Assembly: GCF_003286085.1 (NCBI RefSeq)
Contig: NW_020825294.1
Location: forward strand, 4,278,001-4,342,000
From: Drosophila persimilis
Taxonomy: Eukaryota > Arthropoda > Insecta > Diptera > Drosophilidae
Direction of reading: 5' to 3'
Length of the DNA stretch: 64,000 nucleotides
In this document: in pieces, positions 37,376 to 49,890 of the stretch
Position numbering within the stretch: position 1 is the stretch's first letter
How the letters are laid out: the number at the start of each line of letters is the position of its first letter
Made by a program: the position numbers and the translations under genes
Notes under the pieces: model-generated
The model's database searches: none
Told to the model about the DNA's origin: nothing
What the model saw: only the letters and a program-made list of their open reading frames with translations

Positions 37376-38357
37376 GGGAGCATTACGAAAAACTTCGACA
37401 TGGAATAGCTTTTTTTAAAAAGTCTTTGGTCCAATAAATAAATATTAAATACATTTTTTTTTGTATAGATTGATTCATTGTTAATATAGCAAGCAATTTT
37501 GTGGTTCCCAGAGCACGTTTTTAAGGCCTATTTATTAATTTTTCACTTTATATATGCAGCACAGAAGCTGTAAAAAATATATTAAAAAATCACAATACCT
37601 TATAAACCAAGGGTATTTAGAAAAGAAGCGGATAAAATCCCATTTTGAGGCGTACATTTCTCAAGTGTCGTTCAATGTGCGAGCGGAAATTGCTTAAAAG
37701 CAAAAATGCGTTTCACTTTTATTTATTCCTTTATACCTTTGGAGTTGGACATTCATTCATCTCCTTGCCGTCTGTAAGTGGGTTTCCTTGGCCACATAAA
37801 ACAAATCCAACGGAAATTGTACAATTTTTAAAGGAGTTATTACTTCAAGGGTTTGAATCGAATCATAGAAATGCCACAGAATTAAGGAAATACTTGGGAG
37901 ATTATTTCATTCCATTAAGAGTAAATCACTATTCTGGAATGTTCTTTAACAAGCACTGGAAATGTTTTCTGAAATTCTCAATAAATTTATACATTATTTA
38001 GAAAGTTTGAAGCTCATCGAGAGAAGTGCACTTCAATCACGCACTTGAACACAATTAGATGGTTCGACTAGTCGAGTGCGAGACTCCAATTAGCAAATAA
38101 TTCAAATACACTCGTACGTATATGGGACTGTTTTATAAAACCATAACAACCACCAATTTTGGGTTTGGTGAAAAGGTCTGTGATGTGGAAATGATGTGAT
38201 TGACGTGGACATGAAATGGCAGCTCAACACAACAAAACGATGATGATGCTGATGATGATGGCCAGATGACGATGATGCGGTGGCTATCGAAATGAATCTT
38301 TTAGTCTGACTTTAAATTCCAGTTTTCCACAAAACAAGTTTTCATTTTATGCCCCAT

Positions 38358-38390
38358 AGAGAGCGAGAGAGAGAGAGAGATAGAGAGAGA
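38358..38390. repeat. (GA)n microsatellite
   Basis: GAGA tract with two interruptions. Confidence 0.85.
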
Positions 38391-38879
38391 GTCAGGGTAA
38401 ATTTAATTGATTGGTCGGTAACGAGCCTCGGTTCACAGGTGATAAATTCAATGATTATCAACACTTTACTTTGGACTTCTGTCGGTGTGTAGACCCTAAT
38501 TAAAAATGCATTGGAAAACCTCGACTGAAAACCCCAAAAGCCGCATCCGAGTCTCGCGGCGGAGGAGTTCAAAGAGTTAGGGGAAAAACAGTTTACTAAT
38601 CGCAGCCCATTGGCATTTGTTTCGTGTTCGTTCCACGAGGGCCGACCTGCAATAATCGTAAACTATTTAAAACACTATGAAAACGTTGAGACTCTTTATG
38701 GGGGTCTAGTCTCGTCTCGTTCCGTTCCGTTCGCGAGCTCTTGTCCCGCATGCATAGAAATGAATGAGATACCCAGTGGATTCGTTGAGTGGAGGGTATA
38801 CCCACTTGTTTGGAGGTACAGAAACCAAAAAGCCAATGATTCTAGAGGGAATAACAGTCTTTTACTGATAAAGCAGAGA

Positions 38880-39300
38880 ACTAAGATCTTTTAATCATTG
38901 CCAACACTGTTTTTGGTCTATACAATACTTAATCGGAAAATCTAGTAAAATTCCCCAATAGATTTTAAAGTAAAAGATCTGGTGCTTTGACTGCAAAACG
39001 TGGCCATTAGATGCCCTGCATTAATTACCAACACTGTTTTATTACCTTATACAACACTGATTTCTGCAGAAACGCACAATTGATTTATATTTTATTATAA
39101 AAAATCGAATCTAAGAGTCAGTGCTTTAAAAACAAGAACAAACATTTTCTAACAATATTTTTCGGCTTATACAACACTAAAAAAATAGAATTCTTATAAG
39201 TAGAATAAGAGCGAATACTTGTAAAGTGATGTTATAAAAAACTACACCCACAAACACTTAGAAAAACACCACGAAACCTTTACCAACACTGTTTGGCTCA
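38880..39300. repeat. Degenerate tandem repeat, period about 127 bp, with CCAACACTGTTTT core
   Basis: CCAACACTG occurs at 38,901, 39,028 and 39,282, with a decayed copy near 39,149. TATACAACACT follows two of them and TATACAATACT the first. GTGCTTT also recurs at 38,981 and 39,120. Old tandem array without coding potential. Confidence 0.75.
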
Positions 39301-40016
39301 TTATTCCCCTAATAATAAAGGGTATTGCTGCTTCTAAGCCCCCATCGATGCCGAAACTGTTAACGAGCCCCGTTTCTTCTTTTTTGATTGTCTTTTGAAT
39401 ATATGAAAATGATCAGACATCGGGCACCACTTTGTCGGCACCAATTTACCTTTCCTTGTGCGTCGTCGCATTTCGTTACTTTCGTTTTGAATTTTTGGTT
39501 GTTTAAACATTTTTTGCATATAAAATACAATATAAATAAAAATTTTGCTTGGCTTTCTGCGTTTTATACGCGTCGAAAATGATTATCCATAATTTTGTTT
39601 TAATATTTTGTAATTGTATAATTTGATGGGAATTTGCATTTCTCTCCACCCATTGTTTCCTCTTTGGTTTTTGTCTTTTAAATTGGTTGAATTATTCATG
39701 TGCCGTATGAGTGATATTTGATTGCCCCTCCGATATATAAATATAAATGTTTATATCTTTGTGTTTGCGTGTTTTGGGGTGTGGAGAGCGAAGCCCGCAA
39801 AGGCGTTGAAGAATTTAAGGTGGGTTTGGGTTTGTCGCACACTGATTGAAGAGCTGATGGATTGGGGTAGAGGTACATTTATGATAGAATAAGTTATAGA
39901 TAAAAGCGGTGGACTCGATTTCGGGTTTGTCATTGAACTAAATAGGAAATTAATCACATTACAGGTGACAAGAAATGGTATAAGGCCCGAGTGACTCAAA
40001 GGCAAAGCTTGTCACT

Positions 40017-40040
40017 GAGGGGCACTGCCGCATAACGCGT
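40017..40040 (-). repeat. Dispersed motif GCGGCAGTGCCCCTC, copy 2
   Basis: Minus-strand match to 14,371-14,394 with one mismatch in 24 bases. Flanking sequences differ apart from a short GC-rich stretch. Confidence 0.65.
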
Positions 40041-40457
40041 GGATGAAATATCTTTATTATTTCCCATCGATCCAGAGGCTGCTTTAGAAGTTTTTCACAT
40101 TTCCGCATCTTTTGTGAAGATTCTACGAGCCCAAAAACTGCAAGACCATCATTAGCGATGACAATAAATATTGTCTAAGGCTGACTGACCATTTGATTCC
40201 AGGAACATCAACAGAACGCCTCAAGGCCAGTGCGAGCGATACTTTGCCTATAGGCATTGTTTCGTTGATTTTGTGAATTGGCATAGGACTAAAGCATTTC
40301 TTTCGGCACACACACACGCCTGGCCAAAAACAAAACAAAACAGAAAAAAAAGACAGTCGGTTGGCCAGATATCCTTTGAAGTATTGCCGTATTATGCAGA
40401 AGGAATGTGTGTCACACATCGAAAGTAACCAAAAAGGAAATGACTCGAGCCGAGAGC

Positions 40458-40505
40458 TGAGACTGGGATTGGGACTGAGACTGAGACAGAGTTTGAGGCT
40501 GAGAT
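40458..40505. repeat. (GAGACT)n-type minisatellite
   Basis: GAGACTGGGATTGGGACTGA-type 6-bp units over about 45 bp; same type as 6,279-6,348. A related TGTCTGAA repeat lies at 40,688-40,728. Confidence 0.75.
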
Positions 40506-42923
40506 TTCAAGCCGAGTTCCGAGACATGACATGACAAAAGCAGCAACTGCTGACAAAAAAAAGAAAACCAAAGACGAAATGATGGGCAAGTCAAGTCAAC
40601 CAGACTTCAAAGTCGGTGCTGTGCTGTGCCGTTCCACTCGATCCTCACACAGTAGCTGTCAAAGATATTTGTATTTCATTTTGACTGACTGTCTGAATGT
40701 CTGAATGTCTCACTGTCTGATTGTCTGAATGACGGACTTGAGAATGGGGAATGGATGGATTCAAACGAAAATTGGGAAGCCAAAAAACAAACACAGTAGC
40801 TGCTGCCTAAATAAACGCCAAGGCATCGTCGCAGCGGCGACCAACCAATCAGCTCTATACACACACACCACTCCTGGATGGATGCGTATATTGTATATTC
40901 CTCTGAGTTGGTGATTTAAAATAAATATTGGTAGCTGTCACATTGACAGCACACAGGCAAAATGTGATTGTTCGTTGCCCTTCTCCACCCCTCCCCAACC
41001 CCATTTTGTGGGCTACCGTTCGCCGCGTAGCCAGCCAGCAATCGGTATAAGCTCAAAGGGATCCCAAAGATATTAAATTGTCTGCGTTGCTGCATCGTTC
41101 TTGTCGCATTAATAAGTCTTCGAATCTTTGAGGCTGATTTTTTTTTCATTTCAATTTCCAAAAAGACAAAAAACAAAAAAAAAAACGAGGGGAGCAACTC
41201 AACAATGAAAAATTTCAAGCTGTTTTTAAATGTTTTATTGGCTTTTTAATAATGTTTGCACATCAAACGAGAGGCCGCCGAAGGCACCAACCGCCGCGAC
41301 TTGGAGGCTTGGAACCAGGGGTTTCCGAGGCCTCGACGAGGGCTTCTGTTCGATGTTACGCTGCGCGCCTCAGCTGAGATACAAAAAGGAAGATATAAAT
41401 CCTCAAGTGACATGGAGTCAAGCTCTCTCTCTCTCACTCCCTCCCGCCTTTGTGTGTGCCGTTCAAAAAGGATTATACTTGGCTTGATTTATGTGACAAA
41501 CGGCCCGTTATAAATTATTTTAAATTAGTTGAGAATTATGAGCGCCAGTTCTATGTTAAGTTGCACTCTTCTTCATATGATTTAAGCATCCATCTCTCAG
41601 TTGTGCCCTAATTGATGGGGATATCCATGGTATAGAGAGCGTCTCAGCTTTCTCTTTACATCGAATGCATCGCACAAAACGGACTGACAGATCCGCAAAT
41701 TTCGGTTTCTTTTCGCGCTCACTCTTCAGTAAGTTATTCAGTAATTATTTCCCTTTTTCCGCTGTTAGGGGTATAGTATTTAATCACGGCTTACAAATGC
41801 CTTACGTTCTGGTTGTGTTTTGGGTTTGTTTAAGTAAATGCTAATTGTTGTTAATATTTTAAGTAACATTTCAGCTTTCAGATGTGTTAAATGGTTATAT
41901 AAAAGAGAGCCACCATAAAAGCCAAATGCACATGTTATTAAAAACCATAAAAATACTCAGTCATTTCTTTGGCATAGAAATTGTCACATAAAAATCTTTT
42001 CTATGCTACAAGGCAGCCCCTCCTTAGGCATAAGGTTTGTTACAGAGAAGAAAGGCTAAAAGAAAAAATGGCTATTCATTTTGGAAGGTGTAAGGCATGT
42101 AAAAAGGGGGAAAAATATGTGAAAATCAAAGCTTTCCATTACATTTTTTTGGAAATCCTTAAATGTCCGAAAAACTCTTTCGTTTTGCTTCAATACTTCA
42201 CAAAATAAAATATCTCTAGGATACACGCCTAATGTTCTGATTTTCCGGCATCCTTAAGCCCATGGGATGGACGACTGTAAGGCCACAAAGATAAGTAGAA
42301 ACCGTTGGCAGGACTCTAGTATTTCCACCCTCCCCTCCCCCCCGGCTCCGTCGGCGTGAGGCGAGTGCCAAGTGTAATAGAAATAGTTATTAAGAGAAGA
42401 AGTCGACGACAGCTGCCTTGGCGACGATGGGAGTCGGTTTCGTTTCGGAGTTTATGGCCAGGACACAGACATACTCGTAATGGCAGAGATAGCCGCAGCA
42501 AAAGCTGGCTACAATTTATGGGCCGAGTCACAGTATGATCCATGAAATGTCATAAAACTGCAATTGCGGCCAAAAATTATCGAACATTTAGCAAAAGCGT
42601 TGGGGCTTATCCCCGCATGCGGTGGTTAGTTTTTACGATCCCAGGAAAGAAAAGATATATAAAGAGAACATGGAACTTTTGTTTTTTACGACCATCCGCA
42701 GGAGACATTCCCCGTCTCTCTCCGTAAACCAATTTACACGTTCCGTACTGAAGGCACTGATACACATACGGGAACGAGTATATCAGAAGGGAATCGGGGG
42801 GTATTTGGTATTTTTGGGCATTGGTCACGTTTTGAGGAGGGCAATAAATTCAGTTCAGACTCGTTTTTATTTCATTTTGGTTACGAGTATTTCGTTCTTC
42901 GGTTTATTAGTTGACAAAAACGT

Positions 42924-43070
42924 CCCTGCCCTGCCCTGCCCTGCTCTGCCCTGCCGTGCCACTCTCATCCATAGTTGAATAAACAGGAAGCGAATTATGA
43001 CAGAGCGTTAAATGACCACCAAGTAGGGTAAGAGGATAAGAGGGTAAGAGGGTAGAGAGTAGAGGGTAGG
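42924..43070. repeat. (CCCTG)n at 42,924-42,960 and (AGAGGGTA)n at 43,022-43,070
   Basis: Two independent short minisatellites, seven 5-bp units and about six 7-9-bp units. Confidence 0.8.
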
Positions 43071-43689
43071 GGCACTCCTCGTAGGCACATTTCCGATTCC
43101 TTGAACCGGAAAGACAATGCCAGTCGCCTGAACAATGACCCAACACTTCCGCTTCTCACTTGAATAGGCGACAATTACAATTGAGTGCAGGGACCCATAG
43201 ATCGATATCTGGAATGAAAGTCACTTAAAGACTTTCTATTTGCGATTCTCAGGGTTCTCTTCCTTTGTGTGTGTTTATCAATTAATTTCTAATAATTGGC
43301 TTGATTGAACATAAATTTAATAAATGACTTTTGTGGATGAAAAGACTGCCAGGAGCACAAGATAGGGGGAAGCGCATGTATGCAAAATTATCTACAAAGA
43401 TCTTACCAACTAGATTCATAAAAGTCGTACCGAACAGATCATAAATATGGCCAAAATGTCTCTCCCCTGCCTTGTGTGTTAAGGGTCTCCACGTGTGAAC
43501 ACCCAGACTAGCTATTGATCAGTTTCTCACGATTAAAATTTACACTTATGTTGGAAATTATTTAAATAAAGGCACAAATTTATTCATTAAAGGTAGTAAA
43601 GTATTTTATAAGGTTTTCCGATGCTTAGATTCAATAATTAGAATGCTTATAAAGTTCCAATTTATACATTTGAAGTTGTCACTTCCATA

Positions 43690-44443
43690 TCCCTGTGGTC
43701 TCCATCACCCGAGGACTCTGTAGCCATGCCTCTCGCTTCGGTCAATGTATTGCTCGTGAGGATTGGCCTCCATCTCCAAGCCTTATAGGCTCTTATAGAA
43801 GTGCCCCTTGAGAATGCCAAAGCCTTCATTAACGTCAACGTCCCAGTTGATCTGTCCCTGAATGATAATCCAAGCAGATCCTGCGATCTTTTGAGTTGCG
43901 GAGCACTTTAAATGGTTCGGTCTCGGGGACATAGATCGTATGGATTACGTTGGAGTCCTCAAAATCCCGACAGCTGCTGTGGTCATCCTCGTCTTCATAA
44001 TCATCTTCGGCTAAGTCTGCCTCCTGATTTGGGACTTCTTTGTTATCTGTATACTCTTTTTTTTAAGGATTCTTCCAGCTTTTTATACGTCTTTCACCTA
44101 AGAATGTCTGCTTTTTACAATTTCTTTAGTTTATTCTACCAAAATTGTCCCAAATCTATTAAGGATTCTTCTTTCTGATTTAATGTGTTTCTTCTTTGTG
44201 TTTAATGGAGTTTTCCTTCGCTTCCTTCTCTCTTACTTCTCAACTAAGGATTTAATCCTTTGTTTTAGAAATTCTTCCAGCTGTTCCGTCTGGCTTAATC
44301 GAGGGCTGCGTTCCCACATTTGCCAGCTGACTTTCCAAGCTCTCAATGACTTGAGTATGATCGAGTTTTTTCTGTAAAAGGACTGCCATGATATCTTTGC
44401 TATCTCTTACCGTCACATTAATCAGATTTTTCCATATGTTCAA
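43690..44443 (-). pseudogene. Decayed fibrinogen-related-domain gene (fourth FReD copy)
   Basis: Reading the minus strand, a frame from about 44,443 encodes IWKNLINVTVRDSKDIMAV and IESLESQLANVGTQP, like the N-terminal helical part of insect FReD proteins. After several stops and frame changes, 44,040-43,895 encodes DDYEDEDDHSSCRDFED and NVIHTIYVPETEPFKVLRNS, matching gene A's SCETF and TIYVPATEPFSVLCNS. A frameshift then leads to GSAWIIIQGQINWDVDV and NEGFGILKGHFYKSL, a stop, and GLEMEANPHEQYI, equivalent to the GSGWxVxQ, GFGxxxxxFFIGLEKL and xPHELY blocks. A deletion removes the NWTEYK part. At least three stops or shifts make it a pseudogene. No signal peptide exon was found. It lies about 21 kb from the array and in the opposite orientation. 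Confidence 0.8.
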
Positions 44444-44729
44444 CTAATATCCGTTCCCCATGCAAGTAGGGAATATCGAATGCAAAACTAACTATTCTAC
44501 CATATACACCATATCATATATTAGTTAAATTCGATAGCCACCTCTTCCAGATACAATATACCCCATTCTTTTTGCTGAGTACGTGGTGCACAGAATGTTT
44601 ACGCGCTAACCTATGCTAACTATCAGTTAACTAAGTGGAAGCTTCGGTTAACGAGCTGCCAGTCAAAGTCATTCAGTCAGTCAGCCAGTCATGTGTGAAA
44701 AGTCAGTTGTTGGCACCCACCGCATGCTA

Positions 44730-44763
44730 AAGAGAGAGCGAGAGAGAGAGAGAGAGAGAGAGG
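44730..44763. repeat. (GA)n microsatellite
   Basis: GA tract of about 33 bp with one interruption. Confidence 0.9.
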
Positions 44764-47163
44764 AGTGGAAGGACTGGAGTGTGTGGGTGGATGAACGAAC
44801 CGGTTCCGAGGTTGGCGCCTTTTGCATTGAAATTAATTTAGCTAGCTTTCAATTATGTGCCACAAACATTCATGCGTGAGTGAGGGAAACGAGATGATAG
44901 GTGGTATGGGGGCACGGCACGGCACGGCACTGTTCTGAAACTAAGATACGTTTCGGTGGTGCCACTGCCACTGCCACTGCTGCATGACATGACAGCCCTG
45001 ACAGCCCCGAACAACATATTGACATTTTTGCCATACATTCCAAACGGCAGCAGGCAGCAGGGGGGCGAGGCGAGGTGAGGCGCCTCCAGAGCCACGAGCC
45101 TCGAACCTCGAACCTCGCTACTCGCTTCTCGCTTCTCGTCGACGAGCCACGACGACATCACAACACAACATGTGCGAGTGTTTATGTCGGCGTGTCAATT
45201 TTCGTTGTTGACGTGTTGCCGCCTGCCGACTGCCGCCTTGTAGAAGAGGAGGTCTCCCCCAATCCCACCACATAACGTCTCGCATAACGCCCTCTCCTCG
45301 TCCAACTTTGACTTGGCCGATGTCGATGCCGCTGCTGTCGTTGTCGTATTATTATTAAATTTTACTTTCGCCACTCAATATGGGAAATGTCATCTGTTTA
45401 TGATGGCTTTTTGACATCTCTCGTTATTGAATATGTTCCATCGTATTCCCTCCCCTGTATCGTATCGTATCGCCTCGTTTCGATTTGTGTTCCTTGTGTT
45501 TTTATTTTATTTTTTTCTTTTCCTACGTTTTCTTTTTAGGTTTTATGCCGCAGACACAACTTTTGATGTATTTTTCAATTTTGCGGCTTTCATTTTCTTG
45601 AGGTTTTGTTTTTTTTCTTTTTCCACCAACCACCACAAAAAAATATTGTTCAACTTTAGCTGTCTTTCATCCCATATGTCGGAGTGGATTTGGAGGCGCT
45701 TCAATTGCTCGACTTTTGACATGCTTCACACATTTATTGATTGGCTTTTAGGTTAGGGCTTTAAGGAGCTTTAAGGTGGAGGCTCGCATGTGGCCCTGAT
45801 GCTGGAGGGATAATTAGATTATATACAATTTGTAGGACTTTTATTATATCTTCCTGAAAGATATGCATATCCATACAGTTGAAAGGACAAATACCTGGAA
45901 AAAGAAACAACTAGAGCCAGCTCAAAAGCCACTCTACAAAAAAATCCTATATCATTGCAAAGTAAACTAAAAATCCATAGTATTGGATTCCTCGTCCATT
46001 CATTCCCTCACTCGTTACTCGTTCTCTTCTCTAGTTCCTCTCAACTTCATTCGAAACCATTCGAACTCAAGCCAATCCAACTATCAATCATGTGGGGGCA
46101 AACAAGTTATATCTTTGTGCCCATTCACCCTCGCCGCAAGAGATCACATCATAAGTGGACGCTTAGCCCCCGAGATGTACAACGGAATCCAATAAAAAGA
46201 GAATGAAAAAAAAAAGGTCAAGTGACTGACAGAAGCCGGCAACAGCAGCGGCTGCTACTTACTGTCAAGATGTGTCATAAACACATCAAGTTTACTGTCG
46301 AAACAAATAAAAATATAAACTTTGACACACACAAGAGAGACGAGACGAGACGAAACGAGACGACACGGTATGGGAATCAAAGCAAAGATAAAAGACAACG
46401 AGAAAACGACAGTTTCTCTAGTCTCGAAGGAATACATTTCATACTCACAAAAGGAGGACAAATCAAATCTGGAAGCGACAATTACGAAAGACAGGCGTCG
46501 ATGCCTTCCCTCGTAAAATAATACAAAATTAGAGAAAGCCATAGAAGTCGCGACTGGAAGTTGTTATAAAGCCATTAAAGTGAAACCCTATAACGCCCCG
46601 TAACACAACTTCCAACTTTGAAAAGTCCCTTAAGTACCTGGGGCCATAAAAATTATTTCACTATAAAATTTAAATGACTTAAATGGTGTCCCATTTCCAC
46701 TCACTACTTAGCGGACACACCCCACCCCGCCCGGTAATAAATAAAAACCTCAAGAAAATAAAAACCTTACAACTTTTTATGTATCTGAGATTATTTTCGA
46801 CATTTTTAGTGGCATTGAAATCAATTTTCGAATCGTTAATCTTGTAAATTATGCATGTCGCCTGTCGGATGCCGTCATTTCATTTTATTTCGTTTCGTTT
46901 CGACCAAAAGATCTGCCATATCTCAGGTGTCTCGTGTCTCTGTCTATCTCTCTCGATAGATACATAGGCATCTGAGAGTCTGAATGTATCTCTCTGTCTG
47001 TCTGTAACAAGGCGGGCTCGTTAAGATATTTATATGCACTTCAAGTTCTGTGCCATAATTAATGCCCATCAACTGCAACGAGTTGAAACAGGTGGCAATG
47101 CTCGAGCGAGAATTTAGGGGAAATTGTATGAAAAAGAGGGTCTAAAATTTTATTTTTGCTTTT

Positions 47164-47560
47164 TTGGGACCGATTTTTGGGCTTCCCCAAGGACTGTGTC
47201 GTGTAGTGGTTGTTGGATTTTTTGGACCGAAAATTAAGTATTTTCTGCGCTTTGCCAAAGGCTGTGTATTTTGTTGTTGGATTCTGGGACCGACTCAGAT
47301 GCCCAAGACAAAGGGGACCGATTTTAGGGCTCCTCCAAAGACTGTGTCATCTGCGCCTCAACAAAGGATGTGGAAATTGTTCTTCGATTGCTTTCGACTC
47401 AGATGTCCAGGACGAATAGGATCTATATTTTGTTTTTGCTTTCTTGGGACCGTGTATTATATTTGTTTTTGGATTATTCGGACTAAAAATCAAGTCTGCG
47501 TCACGTCAACGTCTGTGTATATTGTTCTTGGATTTTGGGACCGACTCAGCTGCCCAAGGC
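47164..47560 (+). repeat. Decayed tandem repeat with GGGACCGA and CTGTGTATTTTGTTGTTGG words
   Basis: The words TTGGGACCGA, CCAAAGACTGTG, TTGTTGTTGGATT and GACTCAGATGCCCA recur several times at irregular spacing (for example GACCGACTCAGATGCCCA at about 47,290 and a close copy at 47,540). The same word set is found at 37,262-37,375 (minus) and 49,070-49,390. It looks like an old higher-order tandem array or element fragment. An open frame runs through it but gives low-complexity Phe/Cys-rich peptide with no family match. Confidence 0.65.
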
Positions 47561-48668
47561 GCGGTCAGGGTTTACAGATATCTCAAAAGAGAAGCCCCAG
47601 CGTCCCCCCGTCCCCGTACAATTTAAATCCCCTTTGTTCCTAAAGCAATATCTTGATATTTTTGGTTGTACTCAAAATACAATTCCCAAGTAAAAAACAA
47701 ACAAATTGTATGCATATTTCAATTAAACAAATTCAAAGACTGTTTTTGTCCCCCCCAAGAGACAGTTTTGTTTAGATCAAACACACACACATTTCATCTA
47801 CCAATTACATTTTAAATATTAAGCTCTTCCGTTCTCATGTGCAAAAACAAAACCCAACCAATACCCATGTCAAACTGACACAAAATGTCACGTTCATAAT
47901 TCATTCAAAATGCACAACAGAAACCGAAATACAAATAACAAATATAGAACAAGAAAAAGATGATGGGGAAAAACAGAATAAATACTTTTGGGGGTATGAA
48001 AAACGACAAGTTCAATTAGGGAAAAACTCTTTCGCAAAAATGCACAAAAATTTGACAGAAACCACAAAATCCGCATCGCACCCCTTGGATGACCAGAAAT
48101 CCCTCTCATCCCAACGCCCTCCCTCCCAGACGGGACAGCAGAGGTCTCTCGGGTGACACATGTAAATGCGTGATGACAGGCAAACGAAGGACATGGGAAA
48201 AATAAGTACAAAAGCAAAATGAAATAAAAGAAAACTGTCAACCAAAATTAATGTCATGCGTGTGCGATGCAATGAAAAATTATGGCCCAGGGCTTTATGT
48301 CAATAACAAAGGCAAAATCCAAGTGTGCGAAAAAAAAAGAGGAAAAGGTAGAGAACCAGAACCAGAGACAATGATTGATTTGACAGGACAACAATGAAGG
48401 ACGAGACGAGCAGAGACGAGACCTATGCAAAAAGCATCGAGAGGCTACAACAAGTGCGAAATGGTTGTACGCCTCGGGTTACATGCCACTAATGAAGGCA
48501 AATAATATATAAATATTCCTGGACTGGGAGTGGGAGTGTGAGGGAGTTGCGTTCTTATGATATATTATTTTCCAACCATTTGTCAACATTTGTCAAATTT
48601 GACAGCACACGCCCGCTACACATAGCGCCCCCTTTGGCCATGGGCTCAGCAGCCTCCCCTCTCCGAAA

Positions 48669-48692
48669 TCCATCCATCCATCCATCCATCCA
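48669..48692. repeat. (ATCC)n microsatellite
   Basis: Six CATC/ATCC units in a row. Confidence 0.9.
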
Positions 48693-49069
48693 CCCCATAG
48701 TGACATTGACAGCTCTCTGGGCCCCTTTTTCGAGTTGAGCGAGCAAAAATCTCGCCCTCTTTTACGCGAAATTAATAACATGTACAAACAAAAACAACTG
48801 CCACCCGAAAGGTACTTATCATCACCATCCGGAGGAAACCATCCAAGGAACAACCAAAAAAAAGGCAAACTGGTGTTCAAGGGGTTAAACAGGGGTTGAC
48901 CATAAACCACCCGAGGGCTATTCGTACGTACATATGTGCGCAGAGGATAAGAGGAAAGGATAACACCTGAGGAGGAATATTTTCTTGGTTAATATGGTAA
49001 TATATTCAAAATGTGGGTGGGATTTCGAGCTAAAAATATTCTCAAAACTCTAAAGGTACATAATTTAAT

Positions 49070-49390
49070 AGTCTTAGAGGGTTTCTTTAAAAGTAGTTCT
49101 TCTTTATAGACTCCAAAAATCATTTCCTATCGCTCCTTAACTTCTTCCAAGGACTGTGTATTTGTTGGTAAATCTCTAAAAGATTGATCTTAAATTATTA
49201 CAAAGCAAAATAGCTCTTGATTTAATATTTTTAGAGGGTTTCTTTAAAAGTAATTCTTCCTTACAGATTCCTTTAACCATTTCCTATCGCTCCTTAACTT
49301 CTTTTAAAGACTGTGTATTTGTTGTTGACTTTTTTGGACCTTATTCCTTTTTTCTTATTAACAGACTTCCTTAACCATTTCGTATCGATC
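49070..49390 (+). repeat. Tandem duplication, period about 157 bp, containing the GACTGTGTATTTGTTG core
   Basis: TTAGAGGGTTTCTTTAAAAG starts at 49,074 and 49,231. Each copy continues through CATTTCCTATCGCTCCTTAA to ACTGTGTATTTGTTG. A third partial copy (CTTAACCATTTCGTATCG) begins near 49,369. Confidence 0.85.
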
Positions 49391-49840
49391 TCCAACTCCT
49401 TCCCTTTTGTGGTCTTCCTCTCGCTACCCTTCATAACAGCTTCACTTTAATTTGTTTCGATTCTCAGCAAAAAAAAAACCCCCCTTGGAAAACTACGAGT
49501 ATCAACACCTTTTGGGTTATTGAAACCGCAGAGGGTGTGCCTCAAGAGCTAACCAAACCAAACCTATAATAAAGGCGAACCAACTCCCTTCGAGAACCCA
49601 CACATCATACCGTGATTGTGGAGAGTGCGTGCGGAGTGTCCATGGATGATATCGAATTTCAAACAGATTTCAATTTGATTTTATATGCCTCCGGTTGAGG
49701 GCAGGGCCGAACAGGCCCATGGGCATGTGCTCTACCTTCCGTCCTTCCTTCCTTCGTTCATTCCTCCCTCCTACAATCTATATATGGATTTCTGCAGTCC
49801 AGGAAAATCGGAAAACAAAGACGACGCTTCGTGGCAAAAG

Positions 49841-49890
49841 GGTGTAAGGGGTGTATGGGGTGTATGGGGTGTAAGGGGTGTCTGGAGGGT
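49841..49890. repeat. (GTGTATGGGG)n minisatellite
   Basis: Four to five 10-bp GTGTAAGGGG/GTGTATGGGG units. Confidence 0.85.

Larger units (their letters stand above)
22980..43689. other. Intergenic region with no recognisable gene
   Basis: No open frame of 60-160 codons in this 20.7-kb stretch resembles a known family or has supporting splice, start and poly(A) context. Contents: microsatellites, AT-rich tracts (about 24,150-24,250, 30,540-30,720, 33,180-33,680, 35,440-35,600), a GAGA-rich island near 28,430-28,690, palindromes and dispersed repeats listed separately. Long moderate-GC blocks suggest enhancers, but none can be named from sequence. A TATAAAAG at 23,986 followed by ATGGCAACAAG and a GT donor near 24,037 is a possible tiny first exon, but no downstream exon was found. 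Confidence 0.55.

Noticed and set aside
47164-47643. 159-codon open frame on the plus strand
   Set aside because: It runs through a decayed tandem repeat, has no family resemblance and no supporting start or poly(A) context; its repeats are at DNA level and not kept in frame.
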